Shown piece by piece: positions 1 to 8,438 of a DNA stretch of 64,000 nucleotides. The notes beneath the pieces are model-generated. The model was given only the letters and a program-made list of their open reading frames with translations. It did not search any database and was not told the DNA's origin. The stretch's first letter is position 1; every line of letters begins with the position of its first letter. The position numbers were made by a program, and so were the translations under genes. The stretch comes from Pseudomonas sp. Irchel s3h17 (GTDB taxonomy: Bacteria; Pseudomonadota; Gammaproteobacteria; Pseudomonadales; Pseudomonadaceae): assembly GCF_900187505.1 (NCBI RefSeq), contig NZ_FYDL01000019.1:18017-82016 (forward strand), in the 5' to 3' direction.

Positions 1-2012
1 GCGAATGCGAACACCATGGCGTCACGGAACGTGAAGAAGTGCTGTTGGGCGCGAGCCGCGACCTTGAACACGCTGTTGTCGGCGTTTCGTTCGTCCCATG
101 GCTTGAGCATGATGAACGCCATGCCCGAGCTCTGGCCACGGCCGGCGAAGTTGAAGCCGTTGACGGTGAACACCGAGGCGACCGCATCGCCTTCACCGCC
201 TTCACTGCCCGGACGCAGCAGGAACTCGCGCATCTCGTCCACGACCACTTGGGTACGCTGGGCGCTGGAACCGGCCGGGGTTTGGACCTGGGCGAAGAGC
301 ACGCCCTGGTCTTCTTCGGGCAGGAACGCGGTTGGAATGCGGGTGAACAGCCAGATCATGCCGACGATGATGATGATGTAGGCCAGCAGGTACGGGGCCT
401 TGTGCGTGAGAATGTTGCCCACGCCGCGCTCATACCCACGTACACCACGGTCGAAGTTGCGGTTGAACCAGCCAAAGAAGCCGCGTTTCGGTACGCCGTG
501 CTCGCCTTTCGGAATGGCCTTGAGCATGGTGGCGCAGAGTGCCGGGGTGAAGATCAGGGCAACCAGGACCGAGAGCGCCATGGCCGACACGATGGTGATC
601 GAGAACTGCTTGTAGATCACACCCGTGGAGCCGCTGAAGAATGCCATCGGCAGCAGTACCGCCGACAGGACCAGGGCAATACCGACCAGTGCACCCTGGA
701 TCTGGCCCATGGATTTCTTGGTGGCTTCCTTGGGTGACAGGCCTTCTTCGCTCATGACCCGCTCGACGTTTTCCACCACGACGATGGCGTCGTCCACCAG
801 CAAGCCGATGGCCAGGACCATACCGAACATGGTCAGGGTGTTGATGCTGAAGCCGAACGCCGCGAGGATCCCGAACGTACCCAGCAGCACCACCGGTACA
901 GTCATGGTGGTGATGACGGTCGCGCGGAAGTTTTGCAGGAACAGGAACATCACCAGGAACACCAGGACGATCGCTTCGACCAGGGTCTCAACCACACCCT
1001 TGATCGATTCGGTCACCACCGGCGTGGTGTCGTACGGGAACACCACTTCCATGCCTTCAGGGAAGAATGGCTTGAGGTCTTCGATGGTTTTGCGCAGGGC
1101 CTTGGCCGTGTCAAGGGCGTTGGCGCCGGTCGCCAGCTTCACCGCCAGACCGGAGGCCGGGGCGCCGTTGAACTGGGCATTGATGCTGTAGTTCTCACCA
1201 CCCAGGCCGACGTCGGCGACATCTTTCAGGCGAACCTGGGAGCCGTCCTTGTTGACCTTGAGCAGGATTTCCTTGAACTGCTCGGCCGTTTGCAGGCGGG
1301 TCTTGCCAATGATCGTGGCATTCAACTGAGTGTCGGGCAGGGCAGGCAAGCCACCGAGCTGGCCGGAAGAAATCTGCACGTTCTGGGCGGCAACGGCGTT
1401 TTTAACGTCAACCGGGGTCAGGTTGTAGTTGTTCAACCTGGCCGGGTCGAGCCAGATCCGCATGGCGTACTGGGCACCGAACACCTGGAAGTCACCGACA
1501 CCCGCTGTCCGCGAGATCGGGTCCTGCATGTTGGACACGATGTAGTTGGACAGGTCGTCCTTGGTCATGCTGCCGTCGCGCGAAACCACGCCGATCACCA
1601 GCAGGAAGTTTTTCACGGCCTTGGTCACGCGGATGCCCTGTTGCTGCACTTCTTGCGGCAGCAGCGGGGTCGCCAGGTTCAGTTTGTTCTGGACCTGGAC
1701 CTGCGCGGTATCGGAGTTGGTACCTTGCTCGAACGTCGCGGTGATGGTCATGGTGCCATCGGAGTTACTTTCCGAGGACACATAACGCAGGTTGTCGATG
1801 CCGTTGAGCTGCTGCTCGATCACCTGGACCACGGTGTCCTGCACGGTCTGCGCAGACGCACCCGGGTAGGTCACGGAGATGGCGATCGCCGGTGGGGCGA
1901 TGCTCGGGTACTGGTTGATAGGCAACTTGAGGATCGATAGAGCCCCGACCAGCATGATCACCAGGGCAATTACCCAGGCGAAAATCGGACGGTCGATAAA
2001 AAATTTCGACAT
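1..2012 (-). CDS. ttgB: RND efflux pump inner-membrane transporter, partial (TtgB/EmhB/MexB type)
   Basis: This is the proton-driven inner-membrane subunit of a tripartite multidrug efflux pump that exports solvents, antibiotics and phenolics. About 670 N-terminal codons are visible and the C-terminus lies beyond the left edge. The protein starts MSKFFIDRPIFAWVIALVIM, the usual first membrane helix of HAE1-family RND pumps. It continues through the periplasmic porter domain to the FxxRxPTAFLPEEDQG segment that opens the second half of the family. The membrane block contains GLLVDDAIVVVENVER, the TM4 proton-relay segment with two adjacent aspartates. The ATG at 2012 lies only 3 nt after the stop of the adaptor gene, so the two are co-transcribed. 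An outer-membrane channel gene is expected further left. Confidence 0.95.
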   Translation of the reverse strand, partial: MSKFFIDRPIFAWVIALVIMLVGALSILKLPINQYPSIAPPAIAISVTYPGASAQTVQDTVVQVIEQQLNGIDNLRYVSSESNSDGTMTITATFEQGTNSDTAQVQVQNKLNLATPLLPQEVQQQGIRVTKAVKNFLLVIGVVSRDGSMTKDDLSNYIVSNMQDPISRTAGVGDFQVFGAQYAMRIWLDPARLNNYNLTPVDVKNAVAAQNVQISSGQLGGLPALPDTQLNATIIGKTRLQTAEQFKEILLKVNKDGSQVRLKDVADVGLGGENYSINAQFNGAPASGLAVKLATGANALDTAKALRKTIEDLKPFFPEGMEVVFPYDTTPVVTESIKGVVETLVEAIVLVFLVMFLFLQNFRATVITTMTVPVVLLGTFGILAAFGFSINTLTMFGMVLAIGLLVDDAIVVVENVERVMSEEGLSPKEATKKSMGQIQGALVGIALVLSAVLLPMAFFSGSTGVIYKQFSITIVSAMALSVLVALIFTPALCATMLKAIPKGEHGVPKRGFFGWFNRNFDRGVRGYERGVGNILTHKAPYLLAYIIIIVGMIWLFTRIPTAFLPEEDQGVLFAQVQTPAGSSAQRTQVVVDEMREFLLRPGSEGGEGDAVASVFTVNGFNFAGRGQSSGMAFIMLKPWDERNADNSVFKVAARAQQHFFTFRDAMVFAF

Positions 2013-2015
2013 GGT

Positions 2016-3173
2016 TTACTCCCCTTTGCCGCCCGCAGCTTTGTTTGTTACCTGTGCGGTGGCCGGGTTCTTCGGCGCTACGTTAGTCGCTTCGCTGACT
2101 TTGACCTCAACGCCGGGCTTGACGTATTGCAGGCCTTCGGTGATCAGGCGATCGCCAGCCTTGAGGCCATCTTCGATCAGCCATTGGTTGCCAACGGTGC
2201 GGCTGGCCTTGAGCTGACGCAGTTCAACCTTGTTGTCCGGGCCGACGACCAGCGCAGTGGGGGTGCCCTTGAGGTCGCGGGTCACGCCTTGTTGCGGGGC
2301 CAGGATCGCGGCGCTGTTCACGCCGGCTTGCAGCTGGGCGTGCACGAACATGCCCGGCAGCAGGGTGTGGTCAGGGTTGGGGAACACGGCGCGCAGGGTC
2401 ACGGAACCGGTGGCCTGGTCAACCGTGACTTCGGAGAACTCCAGCTTGCCCTGTTGCTTGTACTGGCTGCCGTCCTCAAGGGTCAGCTTGACCATGGCGG
2501 CGTTATCGCCAGCCTTTTGCAGGCGACCGCTTTCCAGCTCACGGCGCAATTCGAGCAGCTCGACCGAGGACTGGGTGACGTCGACGTAGATCGGGTCCAG
2601 TTGCTGGATCACGGCCATGGCGTCGGTCTGGCCATTGTTTACCAGCGCTCCTTCGGTGACGCTGGAGCGGCCAATGCGGCCGGTCAACGGTGCCAGCACC
2701 TTGGTGTAGCGCAGGTTGATCTGGGCCGTTTGCAGGGAGGCTTCCGATTGCAGGCGGTTGGCCAAGGCGGTGTCGTACTCCTGGCGGCTCACGGCTTGCT
2801 CGTCGACCAGTTGTTTGTAGCGATCGGAAATCGACTTGGTCGATTGCAGGTTGGCTTGCGCACTGGCCAGGGTCGCCTGATAGACCGAAGGGTCGATCTG
2901 GTAGAGCTGCTGGCCTTCCTTGACGTCGCCGCCCTCCTTGAACAGACGCTTGAGAATGATGCCATTGACCTGTGGACGAACTTCCGCGATGCGGTAGGCC
3001 GTGGTGCGGCCCGGCAGTTCGGAGGTCAGGGTAAAGGCTTGGGTTTGAAGGGTAACGACACCGACCAGAGGGGCTTGCGCGGCAGGGGCCGCCTCTTCCT
3101 TTTTACATCCGCTGAGCAGGGCTGCCAGGGCGACGGCAGTGACCAGAGCGGTAACAGCTGGCTTGAATTGCAT
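2016..3173 (-). CDS. ttgA: RND efflux periplasmic adaptor lipoprotein (TtgA/EmhA/MexA type)
   Basis: This membrane-fusion protein links the RND transporter to the outer-membrane channel. It has 385 residues, typical for the family. The chosen start (MQFKPAV) follows a GAGG ribosome site and gives a lipoprotein signal with lipobox LLSGC, so Cys23 would be lipidated and the protein anchored to the periplasmic face of the inner membrane. A start seven codons upstream is possible but would bury the signal peptide. The biotinyl-lipoyl-like region (PGRTTAYRIAEVRPQVNG), the coiled-coil hairpin and the beta-barrel segment are in the usual order. It is the first gene of the operon and lies divergent from the TetR repressor. 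Confidence 0.96.
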   Translation of the reverse strand: MQFKPAVTALVTAVALAALLSGCKKEEAAPAAQAPLVGVVTLQTQAFTLTSELPGRTTAYRIAEVRPQVNGIILKRLFKEGGDVKEGQQLYQIDPSVYQATLASAQANLQSTKSISDRYKQLVDEQAVSRQEYDTALANRLQSEASLQTAQINLRYTKVLAPLTGRIGRSSVTEGALVNNGQTDAMAVIQQLDPIYVDVTQSSVELLELRRELESGRLQKAGDNAAMVKLTLEDGSQYKQQGKLEFSEVTVDQATGSVTLRAVFPNPDHTLLPGMFVHAQLQAGVNSAAILAPQQGVTRDLKGTPTALVVGPDNKVELRQLKASRTVGNQWLIEDGLKAGDRLITEGLQYVKPGVEVKVSEATNVAPKNPATAQVTNKAAGGKGE

Positions 3174-3253
3174 GAAGATCCTCGGGTCAGGCACGCGCAG
3201 TGCGCACTAGAAAGGTGGAAAGGTAAAAAAATAGCGCTGAGTGGATAAGTAGC

Positions 3254-3295
3254 TTGCTAAGGAATATACTTACGTTCATGGTTGTTTGTAAATAC
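3254..3295. promoter_or_regulatory. Probable TtgR/EmhR operator in the divergent promoter region
   Basis: The interval contains an imperfect palindrome built around TATACTTAC and GTTTGTAAATA flanking a central TTCATGG. It closely resembles, from memory, the operator bound by TtgR upstream of P. putida ttgABC. It sits about 80 nt upstream of ttgA and 145 nt upstream of the repressor, which suits repression of both. The family assignment is knowledge-based and the binding is inferred. Confidence 0.7.
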
Positions 3296-3439
3296 CTTGA
3301 CTGCTTGCCCATTCGGTTACGAAAGCTGTTTCAAGGCGTGAATTGTAGGCCGGGGAAGTGACCCGAAAGAGGCCACCCCACATTTGTTCAGATGATGTTC
3401 AGGCATCGCTGAAGCATTCCTGATTGAGGTTTTACTGCC

Positions 3440-4090
3440 ATGGTCCGTCGTACCAAAGAGGAAGCTCAAGAAACCCGAAGCCAGATACTCGAAGCGGCAG
3501 AAAAAGCCTTTTACGAGCGGGGCGTCGCACGCACCACGCTGGCGGATATCGCGACTCTGGCCGGCGTGACGCGGGGAGCCATCTACTGGCATTTCAGCAA
3601 CAAGGCGGACCTGGTCCAGGCCATGCTCGACAGTTTGCATGAGCCGCTGGCCGAGATGGCCCGCGCCAGCGAAAGCGAAGAGGAAGAAGATCCGCTGGGC
3701 TGCATGCGCAAGCTGCTGATTCATTTGTTTCATCAAGTTGCCTTGGATCCGAAGACCCGACGCATCAATGAGATTCTGTTTCACAAGTGTGAATTCACTG
3801 ATGAAATGTGTGATCTGCGCCAGCAACGTCGCACGCTCAGTCTGGAATGTAATGCGCATATCGGGCTGGCACTGCGTAATGCGGTCAATCGCGGCCAATT
3901 GCCGGAAAACCTCGATACGGCCCGTGCTGCGGTGAGCATTCACGCCTACATCGATGGCATTCTGTACCAATGGCTGTTGGCTCCTGACGCCTTTGAGTTA
4001 CATACGGAGGCCGAACGCTGGGTCGACACCGGTCTGGAAATGCTGCGCTTGAGTCCCAGCCTGCGCCTGAAAGACAACCTGCGTAATTGA
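3440..4090 (+). CDS. ttgR: TetR-family repressor of the efflux operon (TtgR/EmhR type)
   Basis: This 216-residue TetR-family regulator begins MVRRTKEEAQETRSQILEAA. Its helix-turn-helix spans about residues 30-55 (TTLADIATLAGVTRGAIYWHF), followed by the ligand-binding core with FHKCEFTDEMCDLRQQR and the ending WVDTGLEMLRLSP. This matches TtgR of P. putida along its length. It should repress the divergent ttgAB genes and be released by antibiotics and plant phenolics. It is a few residues longer than TtgR (about 210), with an extended C-terminus RLKDNLRN. There is no sign of truncation or inactivation. Confidence 0.95.
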   Translation: MVRRTKEEAQETRSQILEAAEKAFYERGVARTTLADIATLAGVTRGAIYWHFSNKADLVQAMLDSLHEPLAEMARASESEEEEDPLGCMRKLLIHLFHQVALDPKTRRINEILFHKCEFTDEMCDLRQQRRTLSLECNAHIGLALRNAVNRGQLPENLDTARAAVSIHAYIDGILYQWLLAPDAFELHTEAERWVDTGLEMLRLSPSLRLKDNLRN

Positions 4091-4350
4091 GTCCGCTGGT
4101 GTCAACCCGGAGGATGGCATCCTCATTGCTTTGTTCGCCCTGCGGCGATGGGGTGCTTTTATATACGTACACACGCCGGCTTGATAGGTAGCGGGCTACG
4201 TATTTTGTAGGGAATTTGTGTCGAGTGTGTGACTGAGTGTGAGTAGCCGGTTGCTGAGCGCCGCGGTGATAGGTGCGTGTGGCCTGTTTTCGGAAGGGGC
4301 GGTGGGTTCGTCAAGGGGGCACGCTGGCGTGGCCCCCAGTCGCCAGATAT
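4091..4350. other. Intergenic region with two hairpins
   Basis: No gene is supported here. A perfect hairpin GAGGATG-G-CATCCTC at 4110-4124 lies 20 nt after the ttgR stop, but the T-run behind it is weak. A second GC-rich hairpin lies at 4315-4337 (GGGGC...GCCCC arms) just downstream of the minus-strand gene ending at 4351. Either could act as a terminator, but neither has a convincing U-tract. Confidence 0.35.
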
Positions 4351-4851
4351 TTACTTATTGATGCTCAGTTCAACGGTGTAACTGAAGGGTGGTTTCATCA
4401 TCTTTCTTGACGTGGTCACGTTGCATTTGTATTTCCCATTTCCGGATGCTTCGACCGTGCTCTTCCAGGCAGGTTGATAGTCAGCCTCCAAAACACCGCG
4501 CCCCACCGGGGCATCCATTCGGGTTTTTAATCGGCATCGATGGCCATGCACTTCATACTCAAGATCCAGGGTGACAGGGGCGACTCTGTTTCTGCGGGGT
4601 TGCCAGTTCGAACTGTCGAGGGTGAAGGGTCTTGTATAAGGTATGTCGATGATCTCCACGGTGCCAGGCCCCACATTGAACGTTATCAAGGGGCCATTCA
4701 ATGCAACCTCGAGACCTGAGATGCTCTTCATTTTCATGGTGCCAAAGGTGTTGTTGGACAGTTTGAGGGTGATGACAGTGTCGGACATGCTGTTGGCATT
4801 GACTGAATAAAAGAATAACAGTGCGAGTGCGATGGCTTTGTATGTATTCAT
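4351..4851 (-). CDS. Small secreted protein of unknown function
   Basis: The 166-residue product begins MNTYKAIALALLFFYSVNANS, a clear Sec signal peptide, so it is periplasmic or secreted. A longer reading from 4941 would place the signal peptide internally and is rejected. The mature protein is predicted to be beta-rich and has two cysteines (HRCRLK and KYKCNV) that could form a disulfide. It ends YTVELSINK. Together with the next gene it looks like a divergent pair: both share signal peptide, two similarly spaced cysteines, a Trp and GNGK segment between them, and an ending of the form FS/Y-x-V/I-E-x-SI. The DNA is AT-richer than the neighbouring genes, suggesting transfer. I do not recognise the family. 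Confidence 0.7.
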   Translation of the reverse strand: MNTYKAIALALLFFYSVNANSMSDTVITLKLSNNTFGTMKMKSISGLEVALNGPLITFNVGPGTVEIIDIPYTRPFTLDSSNWQPRRNRVAPVTLDLEYEVHGHRCRLKTRMDAPVGRGVLEADYQPAWKSTVEASGNGKYKCNVTTSRKMMKPPFSYTVELSINK

Positions 4852-4921
4852 TTTTATATAACTCTCGTGACGTGTAGTGGGCAGGTTCGTGGTGCCGGTT
4901 GAACGATTGGCGAGTGGTTGG

Positions 4922-5449
4922 CTATTCGATACTGAATTCAATGCTGAAGCTGTTTGGGAATGAATCCATCACTTCAAGAATTTCAGTTGAACAGTCAGCC
5001 GCTTCAGCGCCCGTTGATTTGCCGTTGCCTGACCAGTGGGGCACTCGCGTGACACTCTCTCCTTGTTTTTCAAGTCTGACTTCGAGAGACGCGGTGAACT
5101 GGCATTCCTTGTTGCCCGAGGCGTAGGAAAATGTTTCGCTCAGTACAGTCGCTTCAGTGAATGCGACAGAGCTGAAGTAGTTAGGGAAATCGGCTGCGTA
5201 GTCATATTTTCCTTTGGCAGGCACATCGAAGTGACTGAGAGGGAAGGGGGCGTTGCTTTGTTTTTTTGAGGGGGTCGAAATACTCATTTTGTTAAGGGTG
5301 AGATTTTTAAGGTAGTAGTGAATCGTCGTGGTGTCTGGATCGTCTGAAAGCTCGATGGTCTTGTATGTGTTGTTCGACGCAAGGCTGGAAGTGCAGATAA
5401 CGAGCGTGAGTGCCAGTCCAGTGGTGATGGTGTTGATGAGCGGTGGCAT
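4922..5449 (-). CDS. Small secreted protein of unknown function, likely paralogue of the downstream gene
   Basis: The 175-residue product starts MPPLINTITTGLALTLVICT with cleavage probably after SSLA, so it is exported. This start gives a good signal peptide and has a short GGAA upstream; the longer reading from 5527 puts 26 unusual residues before it. Two cysteines (KECQF and AADCSTE) flank a region with WSGNGK. The protein ends FSIEFSIE. Spacing to the next gene (4851) is 70 nt, so the two probably form an operon. Base composition is AT-richer than the surroundings. No recognised domain. Confidence 0.7.
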   Translation of the reverse strand: MPPLINTITTGLALTLVICTSSLASNNTYKTIELSDDPDTTTIHYYLKNLTLNKMSISTPSKKQSNAPFPLSHFDVPAKGKYDYAADFPNYFSSVAFTEATVLSETFSYASGNKECQFTASLEVRLEKQGESVTRVPHWSGNGKSTGAEAADCSTEILEVMDSFPNSFSIEFSIE

Positions 5450-5662
5450 CGGTTTAATTCCATTTAAAGTGATGTTTGGTTGTTTGGGGTTTAAGTTGAT
5501 TGTTGTTTTGGTGCGCGAGTTAATCAATGTGCGATATCGGATGAGTTATTAGTTTCTGTTGCTGTGGGTGGGGCGAAACAGTAAATAGAATGTGCGGTGA
5601 GTGGTTGTTTGTTGTTTGGTTTTATGAGTAAGGACCGGCGTTGTATTCGAGGTTTAGCGCAC

Positions 5663-5696
5663 AAAAAAGGCCTCGGCTCTAGTGAGCGGAGGCCTT
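5663..5696 (-). terminator. Rho-independent terminator of the alkene reductase operon
   Basis: Read on the minus strand, an AAGGCCTCC stem pairs with GAGGCCTT and runs into six T residues. It lies about 20 nt beyond the stop of the alkene reductase gene. Strong stem plus U-tract. Confidence 0.85.
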
Positions 5697-5715
5697 GGAG
5701 GCAAGCGCGGGTTAT

Positions 5716-6765
5716 TTACAAGGTCGGGTAGTCGATGTAGCCGACCGGGCCCTTGGCATAGAACAGTTCCGGGCGCGCTTCGTTAAGCGGTGCGTCGGCC
5801 TTGAGGCGGGCCGGCAGGTCCGGGTTGGCGATGAACGGCACGCCGAAGGCGACCGCATCGGCCTTGCCGCTGGCGAGCCAGGTGTTGGCGCTGTCCTTGG
5901 TGAAGCGTTCGTTGGCGATGTACGGGCCGCCGAAGGCTTCTTTCAAGCGTGGGCCGAGACTGTCGCCGGCTTCCTTCTCGCGGGAGCAGATGAAGGCAAT
6001 GCCACGCTTGCCCAGTTCACGGGCCACGTAGATGAACGTCTCGGCCAGGTTGTCGTCCCCCATGTCGTGGCTGTCGGCACGTGGCGACAGGTGCACACCC
6101 ACACGACCTGCCCCCCAGACCTCAATGGCTGCGTCAGTCACTTCCAGCAACAGGCGTGCACGGTTTTCCAGGGAGCCGCCGTAGTGGTCGGTGCGCTGGT
6201 TGGTGCTGCTCTGCAGGAACTGATCCAGCAGGTAGCCGTTGGCGCCGTGGATTTCCACACCGTCGAAACCGGCGGCTTTGGCGTTTTCCGCCCCCACACG
6301 GTAAGCGTCGACGATGTCTTCGATCTCGGCGGTTTCCAGGGCGCGCGGCATCGGGTAGTCGGCCAGCGGGCGAACCAGGCTGACGTGGCCTTTGGGCTGG
6401 ATGGCGCTCGGGGCCACCGGCGTTTCACCGTCCAGGTAGGTCGGGTGGGAGATCCGGCCAACGTGCCACAGTTGCAGGAAAATCTTGCCGCCCGCGCCGT
6501 GAATGGCGCGGGTCACGTTGCTCCAGCCCCGCACCTGGTCGTTGGACCAGATGCCCGGCGTATCCGGGTAGCCAACCCCCATCGGCGTCACGGACGTGGC
6601 TTCGCTGAGGATCAGGCCGGCGGAGGCGCGTTGTACGTAGTACTCGGCCATCAAGGCGTTGGGCACGCGGCCTTCGTCGGCACGGCAGCGGGTCAGTGGC
6701 GCCATGATGATGCGGTTTGTCAGGGTCAGGTCGCCGAGCGTGATGGGATCGAAAATAGTCGTCAT
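5716..6765 (-). CDS. Old Yellow Enzyme-family alkene reductase (NemA/XenB type)
   Basis: This FMN-dependent, NAD(P)H-using reductase of activated alkenes, quinones, nitro-esters and nitroaromatics has 349 residues, as usual for NemA/XenB. Visible family signatures are NRIIMAPLTRCRA near the N-terminus, QLWHVGRISHP (about 98-108), and the substrate-anion-binding pair His173/Asn176 in EIHGANGYLLDQF. The phosphate-binding GKADAVAFGVPFIANPDLP lies near the end. The ATG at 6765 is preferred over a TTG three codons upstream because it sits 9 nt behind a GAAGGG ribosome site. It is the last gene of an arsR-MFS-reductase operon and ends at a clear terminator. Exact substrate unknown. Confidence 0.93.
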   Translation of the reverse strand: MTTIFDPITLGDLTLTNRIIMAPLTRCRADEGRVPNALMAEYYVQRASAGLILSEATSVTPMGVGYPDTPGIWSNDQVRGWSNVTRAIHGAGGKIFLQLWHVGRISHPTYLDGETPVAPSAIQPKGHVSLVRPLADYPMPRALETAEIEDIVDAYRVGAENAKAAGFDGVEIHGANGYLLDQFLQSSTNQRTDHYGGSLENRARLLLEVTDAAIEVWGAGRVGVHLSPRADSHDMGDDNLAETFIYVARELGKRGIAFICSREKEAGDSLGPRLKEAFGGPYIANERFTKDSANTWLASGKADAVAFGVPFIANPDLPARLKADAPLNEARPELFYAKGPVGYIDYPTL

Positions 6766-6789
6766 GAAATACAACCCTTCTTTAAATGA

Positions 6790-7956
6790 TCAGTTTGTCG
6801 CGGGTGCCAGTTCGGCATCGCCGCTCTGACGGAAAGTAATCAGGGTCACCAGCAGGGCCAGGACGGCCAGCGCGGCGGCGGCCAGGGGCACGCTGGTCAA
6901 GCCGAAGCCGTGGGCGATGACGCTGCCCCCGACCCAGGCACCCAGGGCGTTGCCGAGGTTGAACGCGCCAATGTTCAGGGTCGACACCAGGTTGGGTGCG
7001 GCCTTGCCAAAGGCCACCACGTTGACTTGCAGCGCAGGTACCGCGGCAAAGGCAGCGGTAGCCCAGAGGAACAGGGTGATTTCGGTCGGGATCACGGCGA
7101 CGCTGGTCCAGCTCAGTACGGTGGAGATCACCGCCATGGACACGAACACGCCGATCAGGGTCGCCGCCAGGCGCTTGTCCGCCAGCTTGCCGCCGACAAT
7201 GTTGCCCAGGGTCAGGCCAAGGCCGATCAACAGCAGGGTCCAGGTCACGCCTTTGGGCGAGACTCCGGTGACATCGCCCAACAACGGCGCGACGTAGGTG
7301 AAGAGGGTGAACATGGAGGCGGAGAACAGCACGGTCATGCTCAACGACAGCCAGATCCCGGCCCCCTTGAGGGCCGCCAGTTCGGCGCGCATGTCGAGCT
7401 TTTCTTCATCGCGCTTGGCCGGCAGGAAGCGGATCAGGCCGATCAGCGCGATCACGCCAATCACCGTCACGGCCCAGAACGTCGAGCGCCAGCCGGCTTC
7501 CTGACCCAGCGCGGTACCCAATGGCACGCCCAGTACGTTGGCCAGCGTCAGGCCGGTGAACATCAGGGCCACGGCCGACGCACGCTTGTTGGCGGGCACC
7601 AGGCTGGCGGCAACCACTGAACCGATACCGAAGAACGCGCCATGGCACAGGGCGGTGACCACACGGGCAAACATCAGCACGTTGTAGTCACTGGCCATGG
7701 CGCACAGCAGGTTGCCGACGATGAATATGCCCATCAACGCGACCAGTGCCGCCTTGCGTGGCAGTCTGGCGGTAGCCATTGCCATGAAGGGGGCACCGAT
7801 GGCCACGCCCAGGGCGTAGCCGGTCACCAGCCAGCCTGCGCCGGGGATCGAGACGCCAAGGTCGGCCGCCACATCGGGCAACAAGCCCATGATGACGAAC
7901 TCGGTCGTACCGATGGCGAAGGCGCTCAAGGCCAGGATGAGAAGCGAGAGGGGCAT
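6790..7956 (-). CDS. MFS transporter (DHA1, sugar-efflux/YdhP-like)
   Basis: This is a 388-residue major facilitator with about 12 predicted membrane helices. The N-terminus SLLILALSAFAIGTTEFVIMGLLPDVA is the family signature of DHA1 exporters related to arabinose-efflux and chloramphenicol-resistance permeases. A helix 2-3 loop TARLPRKAALVALM and the motif C-like VPLGTALGQEAGWRSTFW follow. It lies 22 nt after arsR and 24 nt before the alkene reductase, so the three are one operon. The likely job is export of the electrophile or its reduction product. Substrate not determinable. Confidence 0.9.
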   Translation of the reverse strand: MPLSLLILALSAFAIGTTEFVIMGLLPDVAADLGVSIPGAGWLVTGYALGVAIGAPFMAMATARLPRKAALVALMGIFIVGNLLCAMASDYNVLMFARVVTALCHGAFFGIGSVVAASLVPANKRASAVALMFTGLTLANVLGVPLGTALGQEAGWRSTFWAVTVIGVIALIGLIRFLPAKRDEEKLDMRAELAALKGAGIWLSLSMTVLFSASMFTLFTYVAPLLGDVTGVSPKGVTWTLLLIGLGLTLGNIVGGKLADKRLAATLIGVFVSMAVISTVLSWTSVAVIPTEITLFLWATAAFAAVPALQVNVVAFGKAAPNLVSTLNIGAFNLGNALGAWVGGSVIAHGFGLTSVPLAAAALAVLALLVTLITFRQSGDAELAPATN

Positions 7957-7978
7957 GGTTGGATCCTTTATGAGCTCC

Positions 7979-8284
7979 TCAGAGCTCTTTGCCTAAGGTG
8001 TCGAGGAAGGCCTGGATGGTGTCCTCGTTACGTTTGTAGAAGTGCCATTGGCCGACCTTCTGGCTGCGGATCAGGCCCGCGCGGTGGAGGGTCGCCAGGT
8101 GCGCGGAGACGGTCGACTGCGACAGGCCGCAGCGTTTGTCGATTTGCCCGCAGCAGACACCGAAGTCGGTACTGTGCTCTTGATCGGGAAAGGCGGTCGC
8201 GGGGTCTTTCAACCAGTTGAGGATGTCTCGCCGTACTGGGTGTGCCAGGGCTTTTATTATTTCGTCGAGGTCAATGGTGGACAT
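7979..8284 (-). CDS. ArsR-family winged-helix repressor
   Basis: The 101-residue protein has the compact ArsR fold: LDEIIKALAHPVRRDILNWL (dimer helix) and the recognition helix in LSQSTVSAHLATLHRAGLI (about 54-72), followed by the wing GQWHFYKRNE. The ATG at 8284 gives the standard ArsR N-terminus; the long upstream reading runs through AT-rich operator DNA and is rejected. Cys44, Cys45 and Cys52 lie just before the recognition helix, a place where metal or thiol-reactive sensing would be plausible, but no complete known metal site is visible. It leads the MFS and alkene reductase genes, so it probably autoregulates an electrophile- or oxidant-response operon. Confidence 0.92.
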   Translation of the reverse strand: MSTIDLDEIIKALAHPVRRDILNWLKDPATAFPDQEHSTDFGVCCGQIDKRCGLSQSTVSAHLATLHRAGLIRSQKVGQWHFYKRNEDTIQAFLDTLGKEL

Positions 8285-8311
8285 GGCAGTGCTCGGGTAG
8301 GGTGCAGCGTT

Positions 8312-8411
8312 ATATCGCGATGAGGCGAACTTTAAATCGGTATTTCGCGATATACCAATATGATTTTGGTCTGACGTCAGCATAAATCGGTATATCGAGT
8401 TATAACGATAT
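8312..8411. promoter_or_regulatory. Cluster of three palindromic operators between arsR and acpH
   Basis: The divergent region carries three related AT-rich dyads around the core ATATCG/CGATAT. They are ATCGCGAT at 8314-8321, GGTAT-N8-ATACC at 8339-8356, and ATATCG-N8-CGATAT at 8392-8411. Such dyads are typical ArsR-family sites. Their position upstream of arsR predicts autoregulation; the last one is 27 nt from the acpH start and may also affect it. Confidence 0.65.
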
Positions 8412-8438
8412 ATTGGGTGCGGTGCTAAGCTATGCACC

